From Pterobdella sp. o SKG-2022 (Eukaryota > Annelida > Clitellata > Hirudinida > Piscicolidae), in NCBI GenBank assembly GCA_964035795.1, contig OZ038320.1:20850589-20914588 (forward strand): DNA of 64,000 bases, read 5' to 3'. Both the position numbers and the translations under genes were made by a program. This document shows positions 1 to 13,600 of the stretch, one piece after another. Position 1 is the first letter of the stretch. The number at the start of each line of letters is the position of its first letter. The notes under the pieces are model-generated. The model had not been told where the DNA came from. It ran no database searches and saw only the letters and a list, made by a program, of their open reading frames with translations.

Positions 1-3000
1 GCAGTTAGGATTTTGTATGATATTTAATGAATGAAGGTTTCTCTCAAATTGTTATTTTGTGTTTGTGAAGGTATCGCTTCTTCTGACAGCTTTCTTAGAG
101 GTTTAACTAAGCAGTTGGAAATTTATCTTGAAATTTAATAATGTTTATTTGTGTTCGTATGCATGGATGTTGTGTGTTACTTGAGGTTTCTATTTATGGA
201 TTTTGATAATATAAATTTTAACTTCTCTATTCTGATTATTTGTTGGAAAGTTATTGTGTAATATATCATTTAAACAATCATTATTTTCATACTTTCTAGC
301 GTCAATTCGAATGAGAAAAATATTTAATCACTACACTGATTTTTTTGTTCTTATCTGGTCTATTTTTAAGTGAATTTTTATTCTTTAGGCTTAAGTTAAC
401 CCATAATTGTGATTCAATAAATATGATTCACTCATTTGGAATGATTCGGCGTCAAACCAATCCTTTATAACGATCAGGGCGTAATCAATCTTAAACATCG
501 TTTAATTGTGTATCATATTTCAGCTTGGCTGTTTATTATCACAATGGATTCTAGGTAGTTGGTGATACGATTAATAAATTTGTCAAAATTTCCATTTTAA
601 TCTTCGTTTTAGGCAAATCTTAGATTTATCGAAAGTATTCATAAAAAATTACAAATAAGTATACAATTCGCTGAACCTGGAAAATATTTTTAATGTGAAA
701 AAAAAACTAAATGAGCTATTGAGGACATAGTTTGAAAAATACTCTATCGGCACATTTATTCATTTTTTTCTTCACCAACCGACTTTCTATAACTAACAGC
801 CTCCTAATTCTCCATTCTTTTCTCGCAACTACACCGGTCTTCATAACTAGTTTTACGCTAGCATTGAAGATATAGCTAGTTTTTCTATCATATAAATTGA
901 AAACCTTCCAAATTTATCTATTGAACTAAATGGATAGTAATACTTAAACGTCATTTATATCCCGTTTCTTCCTACTTTAGATCAGACGAATAAATTTTTT
1001 TCCAGATCAATCTATCTTGTTTTTTTTTCTTTATTTCATGTTTTTTACCCATATTTAAATTTTTAGCTGTGACTATTCAAGTTTAGTAATCAAACCTCAA
1101 CCATAGTAGTTATTAATCAACACAGCCTTTTCGAATCGAATAAATTTTGATAAGTTTTTGGTCAACCACAGTTTACTCCCACTGTTTCGCCTTTTTTTTA
1201 TCCCACTCAATATCGCCTGTGACCTCTCATCTCTGGGCTGGTCTCAAAAAAAGGAAGACGTTTGTGTTTTCTTTTTCTCATTTGTATACGCTTTTTTTGA
1301 ACATAGTTTTCTTAATATCTTACTGAAGTTGTAGTGTCTCTTTGATAAAGTGTACCACCGGTCTGAGATCCTTTTCTGCTACGTTTTTATTTTTAGACTT
1401 GAATTTTTTAGGCTAAATTTTCTTTCAAAAATCTAATTTTTTGGATTTATAACCATTTAATACTCGACAATAAAATGACAAAATTTTATGGTTTCGACAA
1501 TTCTATCTGAAAAAAATTAGTTTGGATAGTCAAATATCATTAAAAAGTTTAATGCGAAATTACAAAAATTCTTATACATCAAGAACCCCATACATGAGAA
1601 TGGGAAATATATATGAGTGAAATATATAAATCGAAAGCTAGACAGTTTCAGGAGAATTTCAAAATAAACTTGAAGTATTATTTGCGTTTTAAAATTTTAT
1701 ATATACGTTAAATATTTTGAGGCTTATAAAAATAAGTTTGATCTCTTATAAATTACTCCAACAATTCTGAACTAAATTATTATATTAATTTGGGCTTAAA
1801 TGTAAATGTTATGGAAATTATATTTATTAAATAGTTGAAAATCTAAAAGATATTATGGATAACGACATAATTAGAAAATAGTTGACATGATTACACACAA
1901 ATTTCGAATAATTGAACGTTCATTTTTAAATGGCAAAATTTGAATAATTTCAAAAAAAAACTGTACAAAAATAAGTTGTTTAGTCTTTTTGAAAAATGAT
2001 TTTCGAAACATGTTTTCAAGGCTTAATTAAATAAATTCAATTATTTCCAAGCTTCTTTGAGATCCGAAACTTAAAAAAAATTTGTAGTTATTAATACTCC
2101 ACTAAATTTCCTCAAGGTACAGCTCATGAAATTCTGAAAATTGTAACTAACTCCATCATCCTAAACAACGTGCCAGTCATTTGCCAACACAAATGTTACA
2201 CATAATAACAGAAAAATTGTTCCAAACACAATCTTTGGAGTCATCTTCTTATTCATTTCTATCATCCTTATTTTATCGCGTTGTTTCTTTTCATCAAGCT
2301 CACATCAAAACTGTGACCATTAGCTTCTTCCTCTTCTTTTTCTTTTCTTCCAAATTAGGTAAATTGTCTTGTTCAGAATCCTTTCCGTTATGATTATTTT
2401 GTTAGTAGGCAAAAAATTTTTAAATAAATATTTTGGCTCTATTTTTGATTCTTACAAAAAAAACTTTTTTACAGAATAAGTTCGAAAATTCGCAAATCTT
2501 CTTATTTGAAAAAATATTAGTTTTGCGCGGCGTAATGATATATGATTTTTTTGCATGTTTTGCTCGCATATCGTTTATTTGTTACACGTTAAATAATTTT
2601 TCATACTTTTATTGCCGTTATTGATGTTGTATTAATATTCACCTTATTTTTTACGCCTGGGTGTATTAAAAGAAAAATATGAAGTATTCTTTTAATCCTT
2701 CAAACTCACCATATTTGTCTACTTCTTTATAATTTTTTTAAAGTTCTAAGCATCTTTTGAAAATAACCTTGTGATTATGAAAAATTATCTTGGTTAAGAG
2801 TTTTTATTTTAGGTTTTTTTAGAAAATGAAAGTATTTATCAATTTTTATATTATCAGTTATCATTAATTTCAGAAATGTGTGTGAAGTTTAAAAAAAATA
2901 AATATTTCAAGTGTTAGATAAAAAATTAGTCGATGAAAAAGTCATTCCCACCTCAATGGTGAAAAAGACTACAACTTCAGCATGGGTTTCCATAGGTTTA

Positions 3001-6000
3001 GATAGCATTTATCATTTGAATTTATTTCAACGTTGAATTTTTTCTAGCTTATAAATTTGATACACTTTGAATAAAATAATATAAGCAACTATTTTATTTA
3101 TGAGTATTATGAAAACGCACAAATTTGCATAAAGGTTCTAAAACATTTTTTTAATTTGAAATTTTCATATTTCATACTAAAATTAATGAATGCATTATTC
3201 CAGCCATCCATAAAAAACTATTCCTACTGAAAGAACAGTTTTCATGAGCTTTTTATTTTATGGAAAATTAGCAATCGCAGTTGAAATTGTTTTAAATGGA
3301 ATTCGATAAACTTCAATAGCGAAAGACGCTTCAAGGAATAGAATAATTAAAAACAAAGTTATTTTAAAAATATATCAAAAAACAAAAAATTGTATAAATC
3401 AATATTATTAGAATCTGAAAAAAGATTTTAAAAAATTAATTAAAAAATTTTTTTTCGAAATTTAGATAATAAATCAATTGTTAACATTGAAATTTGCTTA
3501 GGTGTTTTTAAAATTACTAAACCTTTATAAAAAGAGGCCTCTTGACTATGATTGATAGCTAAGTAAAGTTTTTTGAGCATGAAATGTCTTGGAAACCAAA
3601 AAGTTAGAGTCATTGGTGAACTAAATCTTATAATTTGAAACCATTTGTCAAATTTATCACAATTTTAGTGGTTTGAAAAATTCTTTTAGTAGATAATAAA
3701 AAACTAATAAACATGATTGATAGGGAAAGTAAGACTATGGATGATAAATTATTGCAATACATATAACGAAACGAATAGAAAAATGTCTGAATAAAAACCA
3801 CACTGAAGTTGGAAGATAATTGTAATTACAGAAGTTTTACATAACTTTGATTAACAATATAAATTCTTCTTCAAAACTGGAATTCATTTCTATTTTTGAA
3901 ATAAAGTAAAAAATCTTTCATAGAGTGTTTGTTTGAAAACTGCCATTTTGTATTTTTATGAAAAATATTTTCTTTTACAACAATAAGATTTTCAAAATTT
4001 TAAGCTGAATAAAAACATTTGAAAAGCTTGGATACTTTACTTAGTTATTTTCAATGAAAATTCATATAGATAACTATTTGAAAAGTAGTAAAACGAACAA
4101 AAAGCTCCACTAAGGAGTTTAAAGGAAACACCAGTGGACTTGCGCTTCTGTAGAATGCCGTATGAATATACTCCACGTTTAGAAAAGCATGACTGGATAA
4201 AATCCAGTATTTTGAATTTTTAAAAGCTTAAAATTGAATTGAATATTCTTTTGAATTTTAAAACTTCGTAAAATACTGACTAATTACTTAAAATTTTTCC
4301 GTTAGAAAAACAAAAAATAATCGAAACTTGTGTCTAAACATTTATAAATACTAACATACAAACGGAATAAGAACATGACCAATTCATATGATGTATTGCA
4401 TATATTGAATGACTAAGATTCTCAGGTCCAAAACCAAGCACAATTAGTCAATCAAAAAACAGCAAGTCAGATGACTCAATTGAGATGTTTATATGAAGAT
4501 CTGTCATCCATAATGTCTAGAATATATTTATAAATCATGCTTCATTTTTATTTTCAAGTAAAAGACTTTTTTTTGAAGGTATATAAAAAACTTAAAATAT
4601 TTATTCGTATAAATTAATGTTATATTATAGAAAAAGACATTTTGTGAAGTTGAAGTCAAAAATTTACTTATTGAAAAATAAATTTAAACAGAATCTTATA
4701 ATGTTCACATACGATATAAATTTGTTCTGTAAACAGAAATTAATTCCATGTTATAAATAATGAAAAAGTTTTTTTCTCTCAATAAATATATTATTTACAG
4801 ATTCACTACAGAAATCACCCCATTCAAAAAAGTTAATTTAAAATTTCGTGGAGTTTTACAAGGATTTATAAAAAAACCTCATTTAAAATATAGAAAAGAG
4901 AATTGGAATGAAAAACTCTTTTCTGCCATTAAACAAATGTAATTTTGATTCAGTTGATACTTAAATTGTTCGTAATGCCCAATAGTTTTGTAGGTCTAAA
5001 ATTGATTTGAAGCCATTTTTAAGCGAAGAATTTCAAGAAAACATACAAATGTAATCGAATAAATATTTGTCAATAAAACAATAATCCTCATCAAACATTA
5101 CTAAATTATATAAAATATTCAGTGAATACATTATTTTTGTTTGAATGATTTAAATATTTGTACATGGAATCATTTTTTAAGAGAATAATTTGATGATATT
5201 GGTAATAAACACTTCATGGAGGACATAGTAATTTAAAAGGTTTTGTTGCACTTCATCACATTTTGTACATGTTTTTCTCGAAGTTTTTAAATTAACTTGC
5301 TTTATGAACAACATTGAGTTTCAAACAAATTTTCCCCCTATACTTCTCTTGTCTGCATAGTTTTGAAAACTTTGTGTTTCATCTTCAGCATAAAAACTCC
5401 ATTTTCATGGAATAAGAACATGTAAAAGTTTCTGCTGTTTTTATATTTTCAAAAAAATATTTTGTTGAATAAATTTTTGAAACCATAATTAATTAACAGT
5501 TTTACATTCAATAATTTTCATTGAATTAACGAATCAGCTTATGCCATCTTTCATTACTCCGAATGTTCATAAAGTAAATATTAAAGGAGTTTATTTCATC
5601 TCTAATGCTTTTTCACATAGCTTCTAGATGAAGACGCAAAACAAATGCTAAAAGACTCATAACTCGATATGACAAGATTCCGATAAAATATTTATAGGAC
5701 TAAAAATTTATACTAACTCTGTATATATAACTGTTTTAAAATATTATATTTTGGGAAATAAGATTTGCATGGTTATTTCATTAAAAAAATTTTTTGGGTT
5801 TCTCATTTAGACTTGCCTTTAATCTTAGCGATATTTTACATTTTCAACGAAGTTAATTATTAATTTCTTTTTTTGAAATTAAAATTTATTCAGATTAAAA
5901 TAAGTATAAACTTTTTGAAAATAAATAGTTCACTTAAAGGTCTGACTATTTCTAAAAATTTTAACCAAAAGTAAAAATGAAAAATTCAAGGAAATAATTT

Positions 6001-9000
6001 TGTAAAAAAAGTGAATTTTTTTTTTAAATTCTTTTGTTAATGTATGAAGTGTTTCCTGCTTTGAATAGAATTTTGTTTCTCACATTGAGTAGACTTAAGC
6101 GTCCCAAAAGCTTTACCAAGAACTCAAAAGCTAATTAATTCTAATTAAGTCAAATCAGTGTTAAAATCATAAAACGCCAATAGAAAAATGATCGAATTAA
6201 GCTTCAAAATACATTTAGAAAAATAAAAATGTGTTCATAAATAATGAAAAATTAAGGACTGATAAGCTGTGGACAAGTGGACAAGAGCGGATATGACATC
6301 TGACAATACATATTTATTGAGCCTATCCCGAGGCTATCTGTTAAATCATTTATACTCTATTTGTTCTTTTCCGTTATTTTGATATTCACCAATCACGTTT
6401 GAGAATTTATGGTAATTATATATGCATATTTTAGAAAGATTTTTTTTAAGTTTTCCGCTTGAAAAGATTTATTTAAAAATTGTTGAAATTAGTGAAATTC
6501 AAAAAATTTTGCAACAAAAAGTTTGTTTAATTTGGCAACACAAGCGTGCAAATTGTTTTATTTTTGAGCATATCTTGAATTTCCTTATGAAATTTGAACA
6601 AGTAAACCAAAAATTGTTGTGAATTAGTATCGAAAATATCAAAAAAAAATTCAAAGTTTGAAAAATCAAAATGAATCATGAAAATATCATAATTCATTAA
6701 AACTTTTCAATGTTTCTGAAAGTTGAAAAATACTTTATTAAAGTTGAAGTTGATATATAGATGAAACAATTTGAAATTATGTCTATATGAAACAATTAAA
6801 AGTTTTCAAAAAGCAAGCGGTGAATAAAACCCAACAAAAGTTGAAAAATCTAGAAAAACTCCATTCAAACGCTAAGATAGTTTATCGGAAGTACAGAAGT
6901 CGATACATTTGTATATGGCGACATATATTTTTAGAATTACAATGAGCTTATATACCCTGAAACAGCTAATTTCATTCATAAGACTTAGACATTACTCAAG
7001 GAAAAACAAATTTTGGTAACGATTTGTTTCAAGGCATAAATATTAGTTGAAATTTTTAATATAAAATAATGAAATCTAATTGTTTTTTCTTGTACATTTT
7101 AATTGAACAATATCTTCGAAATATGTCAAAACCCATTAGATTAATATACTGAGATCTGTATCTTGAATTTTGTAAAAAGATTAATTAGAAAGTTGAATAA
7201 TTTATCTAAAGTTTGTCAAGCTTTTAATAAATGCTTTGATAAACTAATTTTTCATGTCATGCATCATGAATTATAAAAATGCGGCTTTTACAAACAAAAA
7301 TCTTCTATTGATGAAATCTTTCAGATATTGAATTAACTATTTAATAATGGAAAAAGTATTCTTGAAATTTAGTTGAGAAAAAACTCATTAAGAGCTGAAA
7401 TTTACTTTAAAATAGTTATTTAAAAGGTCATTCTTGTTTTACTTTGTTAAACAAAATTTCTACATTAAACCCCGAATGGGTGTAAAAAGTGGCAAATAAA
7501 AAGACTATAAAAAGCTTCAATAAGAAACAATTAAGCAGAAGCTTTAATTACGCGTCTGCTTGTAGTACAAAAGACACATGAAGTTCGGCGCATACATGCT
7601 TTTAAAGGCTTCATATAATTAAAATTAAAAGAATAAACTTTTGAATATCGGTTAAAAGTATATTATTTTAGTGAAAAGGAAAAAACTTCCGATTTTTTTA
7701 TATTTTTTTCACCCGAACAGAAGCCTCATATTCAAAAACTTTTAGTTTTTATTCTGAGTTTGTCAGATGAGCAACATAATTGATACATATTCTCTTGTGT
7801 GAATAACTTTATTATAATTTTGTAAGGCTTTAAAAAGTGAATTTGTTTGAAAAAATCTGTAAAAATTAAACATTTATGACCCTATGAAAAACAGAAAACA
7901 ATTTCAATGACTCGACAATCAAAACATAGTATTTTTTAATTTACGACCATCTAAAACGCAAAATCTTTTTAAGATCCTCGGAAAAGTTTTAAGATTGTGA
8001 TTAAAAAAGTTCTCAAACATTTTCAAGTTTATCTATATAATAATTAATTCATACTAAAGTGAAATATTCGAGAAGAAAATTGTAACGTGAAATAAAAACT
8101 CGATTGTAGTATAAATATAAATAAAGAAAGCGACTCGAATTACAGATCTGACTTAACAAATAGCTCTCTTGAGAAAATGGTCAATTTCATTTGTATAGTC
8201 CACAGGATGTGCTTTTTCTTTTTGTTGTGTGTGTTTAAATTGTAATATTTCTTTTGAAAACTTTTCTTAATGTTTTCTTATGCAGAATTCCATCAATTTT
8301 TCATGAAAACATGCAACTCTATTTGTGAACGTTTCGAAAAAGATATAAAATTTAAAAATAAGTATTACGCAAACAAAAACTTCAAATTTGAATCTATTAA
8401 TTCTAGTATTATTGAACCAACTTGCATCTTTTGTATGTTTTCATCAATGGAACACGTCTGGTAGATATTGAAATTGGCTTCATTTCGCTCGGGTTTTCGG
8501 ATCTTTTCTAATCTGAGGTGAAAAATACAAATAATATTATTGAAATACTAAGTTCATTGATTTATTCAAAAATATAGAACTTCACTTCGAAGATTTAATG
8601 ATAAAATAAAATATTTCTAAGAGCATAAAATTGATGAAGTGAGTTTGAACATTTTGTTGGGTTTGGTATTGAAGGGTAGATTTTAAGTCCCAATGGTTTA
8701 TTGAATTTTATTTAAAACTATGAGTTCATTCCAATTAAATGTGATTTTTTGAAAATCAAAATGTTTGAATGTGAAAGATAGTCTTGCGTTATTTAAATGT
8801 ATTTTAGACTACATTTATTCATAAATTTTAATACTTTTTAATTTTTCATTAAATATCATTAAAAAATTTTTTCAAACAAATAAATAATTCAATTAATATT
8901 ATTTGCTTTTTTAAAATTTTTCTTAAGACTTTTAAAAGTTGCATTCGGTCGAGGCAAGTGTTAAGACGATGTTTTCTGTCAAACGTCAAAAAGTTTTGTT

Positions 9001-10607
9001 TTGAAAAAACTTTTTGTTAAAAATTATGAGAGACATCTAATAAACAAAACCTAAATACATTTTTGTTTCATTTACTAATAAAAGTTAACATGAACTGAGC
9101 ATCAAATTACCACACTGTCGTTTTGATGACCAAGTGAACACACGTAACATTTTCGATATTTTTGTTTGCTATATACAAGATATTTTGAAAAAGTAATATT
9201 TGATATATTTTCTACATTATTAATTTAAATCATCAAAGTTTTCATGACCAAATCAATATTTTCTCTAGGCCATATGTCAATATTTTTGTGGGATTGCAGC
9301 CGAATTCTCATTTTTAAAAATATTCATTTCAGTGTTTTTATAAAAAACTTTCAAGTTGAAAATTATTTGGTTTTTAAAAATTTCAATTTTCCATTAAAAT
9401 ATTTTGTTTTATATCTTTTTTGTGTTTTTATGTATTTGTTTGATAAAAACTTCAAGATTGGAAACAAAATTTTAATTTTTTTTGAAATCATGAATAATAT
9501 TTGAGAATTAAATTTTTTTCTGCTCACATTGAAAACAAAACTTTATTTTAAATCCAAATATATTTTTCAAGATCTTGAAACACAGCTAATATTATATTCT
9601 AACATTTTATGTCAATATAAAACAAAATTAGTTGGGAAACTATAATTTTAATTTGATTCACTTTTCATGTTTTTTCACAATAATAATAAATTCGTTGTAT
9701 TTTTTTTGCATGAATGCTTTCAATTTAGCATAAAATTTTGTTACTAGTTCGAATCCAACTGATAGGTTAAAAGTTAAAACCATTTCTATACTCAAAAATG
9801 AAGTCTGACTGGAAAAGTAATTTTGTTTCACTTTTAAAATGTCAACATTTGCTGTTTTTTCAATTAAATAAAAGTTTAATTTTTAAAATTGGAAAAAAAT
9901 TCAATGGCAAAACTATTCTTTCAAATTGACTTGTTTTAGAAGCTTTGGACGTTATTAGAAACTTGAGAAAATTTTTTGGCGCCAAATTGACATTTAATAT
10001 TTTTTTTTTCAAGATAAAAAATAAAAAAAACTTTTAAATTGAAAAAATCAATTAAACCATTTCATTCAGTTGTTAAAACCTTTTTCCGTTATTAACTTCC
10101 AAATTTTTAAAATATGTGTGTTTTTGTGTGGAGATACGTATCTCAAATATTGTTTCGTTTTCTTCCTTATCTCTGCTGAGACTTTTGAATGACTTACAAA
10201 TCTCAAAATTCTTTGAAATTCAAACAAAAAAGTAGTTCCAGGATAAATATTCCAAAGTTTTTGAAAACATATTCCAAATAAACTTTTTTTGAGTTGTCAT
10301 TTATTTTATGTTCAATTCAAAGTTATATCTAACAATTTTATTTTTTTTCGTCACAGCTAATTAAAAAATTAGTTTTGAGCGCTACAAAATGTTTTTGATG
10401 TTTTCCATGATTTTGAGATAGAAAAAAAACCTTTCAGTTGATCCGATGAAAATTGTATAGTTGAAAATAAATTCAACTTTATCATCATAAGTAATGCTTT
10501 CACTATGTAATGTAATAAGGTATTTATAAAACGCCTTGCCTTGTAGTCTTAAGCTTTTGCTAAAAGTTTAATGTAGCGAAAACACACTGTGAAACAGATG
10601 CTAATTG
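1..10607. other. AT-rich intergenic region, no recognised gene
   Basis: No gene is recognised in this stretch. Open frames are short, lysine/phenylalanine/asparagine rich and contain no domain motif; they look like chance openings in AT-rich DNA. Two patches of higher GC (about 2930-3000 and 4105-4210) are open on more than one frame but have no convincing splice sites on both sides. A small hairpin (ACTGGAT, AAA loop, ATCCAGT) lies at 4192-4208. A perfect 12-bp palindrome TTTGGCGCCAAA lies at 9975-9986. Confidence 0.5.
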
Positions 10608-10680
10608 TCTGCCAACGTGGGATCGAACCCGCTAACTGTAGCTAATTAGTATAATGCTCTACCAACTGAGCTATACGGGC
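10608..10680 (-). pseudogene. tRNA-Ile(AAT)-like pseudogene or SINE head
   Basis: Read on the minus strand the sequence begins GCCCGTA and has a perfect D arm (GCTC, GAGC) and a T loop TTCGATC. The RNA polymerase III A box (TAGCTCAGTTGG) and B box (GGTTCGATCCC) are both recognisable. The seven-base anticodon loop CTAATTA would place AAT at 34-36, as in tRNA-Ile. The anticodon stem (TTATA against GCTAC), the T stem (GCGGG against CCACG) and the acceptor stem pair badly, and a one-base deletion in the T stem is likely. No CCA-ready 3' end is seen. It is therefore a decayed tRNA or the head of a tRNA-derived SINE rather than a working tRNA. No SINE tail was recognised downstream. Confidence 0.6.
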
Positions 10681-13600
10681 TGACAAATTTCTGTCTTAAT
10701 TCACATCAAGGTTTTTATTGTCTAAAAAAGTATAATATTTGAAAAGCTAAAATTTAACACTATATCAATTTTTTTCAGCTTAGTGCAAATAATTTTTTAT
10801 TTGCAAACCATCGGTTTTTCTTGTAAGTTAGTTTCGAAACTTTTTCTATCTTTTGTTGAAATATCAACAAACTCTTTGATATTTTCTCAAAAAAAATAAA
10901 AATCTGAATCAAAATATATTTATAAAAAATTATCTTCTAGAACAAAATTTTTGAAAAAATATTTATCTAGTCTATAAATTATCTATTAGTTTTGATGAAT
11001 ATGTGAAAAGAATTCTTGACGAGCAAAAAGACAAGTTCTCTATGAATAATGATAATCTTGAAAAAGAGCTTAATACAAACTTTAAATAAAAAAATTCATT
11101 ATTGAAAAGATTTTTTTTCGAAAAAATGAATTCACATTAACAATGAAAAATGGTTTTAAAGCAAGTAGATGCTTACAATAGCATGAAATGATTGACCTAC
11201 CAAGAAATTAGTCAGATTACTTAAGATTCAAGTGATATTCAATTCGAAGTTTTCAAAACTATTCAAATCATTTATTTATTCTTATTTGAAAAATTTAACT
11301 TTAAAGACATATTCTGAGAATAAATTAAGATAAAGAATTCCAGCATTGAAGTGGTAAAGAGTCTAAAGGATTTTCAACATAAAAACAAATGCTAAACTCG
11401 GTACTATTGGAAAATACGTTGATGCTAGAAAGGCTTTTATTTTACAAATCAGAAAACTTGAAAAATTTATCGATAAATTATTTTCACAATTGTTGCGTTA
11501 GTTTTACTTAAAGTAGTCGTAAGTGATATGTGCTCAATGGGAAGAAATAATTAAATGTTACTGCTTAATATTTAATTATTTCTATATAACTTCTCAGAGA
11601 AAATGCTTTGGAACTAACTGTTTATTGAATTCAAATATTCATTAACAAAAAAAATTTTTTTCAAAGATTGTTGGAACATATATATTAATTCTTTACCACT
11701 AATATATTATCGTTATGTTGTTTAGAAGCTGTAGCTTCAATGGCAATTGTTGTATTGTGCTTGAAGTTATGGATCCCAAGTTAATTCACTTGTTAGTACA
11801 TGCTTTCCAGCTTTTATTTTTTTTGTTTTTAATTTTTTTCTCGAGCAAAACGTGTTTTCAATTTTGTTTGAATTATGTGACTTCTACAATTTGAGTTTCA
11901 GCTCTAAGCTTTTTTTAAACTTTATTCTTCAAATGGAGTTTCATTTTTTTTTTGAATCTATAAGTTTTATAAAAACTGGTACAAAGTTTCTGTAAAACCC
12001 TCTATGTGAATTTTTTTACACACGTTTTTTTATGAATTAAATTAAAAAAGATATCAAAAAATGGAATGAGTTCAGCTCTAACCTTTTAAACTGAATCATT
12101 TAATTTCACTCATTTTGGTTATTCTCAAATTGAAACTTCAATTAACTTCAAAAAATTTTCTTTATTTCTATATTTGCCATTTTTAGACTTCAAGCTTTTC
12201 AATATTATTTTTTTTGAGCTTACTTCAAAAAAATTTTATGGTCAATTTTAATGCAGAGATTAGGCAAAAATTCAATTCAATCCAAACTGTCATATTCCTA
12301 AGATTAAATAAATTTTTCTGTAATGAAACTTTGAGGGATACATACTTTTGGGATATAATAAAAACTGCTAATAATAAGTTATTCAACATTCAATTTTTTA
12401 AATTAAGTTTTTTATTCATTTTTATGGAATTTAAAATTTCAAATAATTTCAACAAAAAAAATAAGCGAAAAATTCTTTGATAAAAATGAAGAATGAAAAA
12501 AAAAGAATTTTTTGAGCAAAACTTCTGAACGAGTTTAGTTACCATACAAAAAATGCTATATATATATAAATCAAAAAAGAAGCTAAAAAACTTTCTTAAA
12601 TACCGAAAATATTGTGAGAAAACCCGTTTTCAAGCAAATTGGTCTGAAAATTTGCAAGTTGAATCGTCCAGTATGGCTTGTGAATTATTGATATTAACAG
12701 TAATATTTCCAAGACTATTGAATATTCATGAGTGAACAATAAGCTCATGCATAAATGAGTGTTTGAAAATGAATGCTAAGGACATAAATCACGTTCCCTA
12801 CACATTAAGTCTATATATTAGCCTTTTTCTTATTGCCACTTAATCTTTTGCTTTTTCAACTTTTAGCTTCTTCGGTTATTTACAGTTTCAAAACTTTTCC
12901 AATGAAGTTTTTCAATTACAATGAAACATTAATAATTGAACACGAATTCATTCTATTTCAAGATTGTTTTTAGTTTCTTCCAATGGGAGTCACCACAGCA
13001 AATCAATTTTTTCAAGTCTCTTTATCTTTGACATCTTAACTTTCAAAACAACTTGCTAGTTTCAAACACATCATTTCAAACAGTTTTTAAATTTCTAAAA
13101 GTTTTCAGAAGCACTTTTAAAATATCAAAAATTTATATTCTACTGAGAATAATTTCAAAATTTGGTTTCATAAAGTATTAGTTTTGATAGAATACAACGT
13201 CTTTTCTTAATATTCTTTTTTATCTTGCTACTTTTTTTTTAAGGCAAATCTACTTTTCCTATTTGCATTTAATATCACAAAAAATTTTTTTGAACATATT
13301 TCAATATGTATAAAAAGTTCCCGGAATTGGATTTCACGTGAAAATTTCCCTTGCTGGCATCTCTAAAGTGAATTCTCATGCATTCTTTCAATTAACTCTT
13401 CCATGCTTTGTCTTGATCGGAGTGTCCCAAAACTGTTTTTGATTTGCCAGCTAGTTTGTATTATTGAGGAGTCATGAATTAAAATTTTTCCAATTGGTCT
13501 ACATAATTTTGTATTCTTTTTGGCACCTTGTGTTTTTTTGCTCATTTTCCAAAAATAAAATTTTGCAAAAATTTGTTCTATAGAGTTTTTTGGTTTTTCA

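Noticed and set aside
1150..1260. Possible minus-strand micro-exon in a GC-raised patch
   Set aside because: The frame changes when the run of eight T is counted correctly, and the exon then has no consistent end.
9975..9986. Perfect E2F-like palindrome TTTGGCGCCAAA
   Set aside because: No gene start is visible nearby, so a regulatory role cannot be supported.
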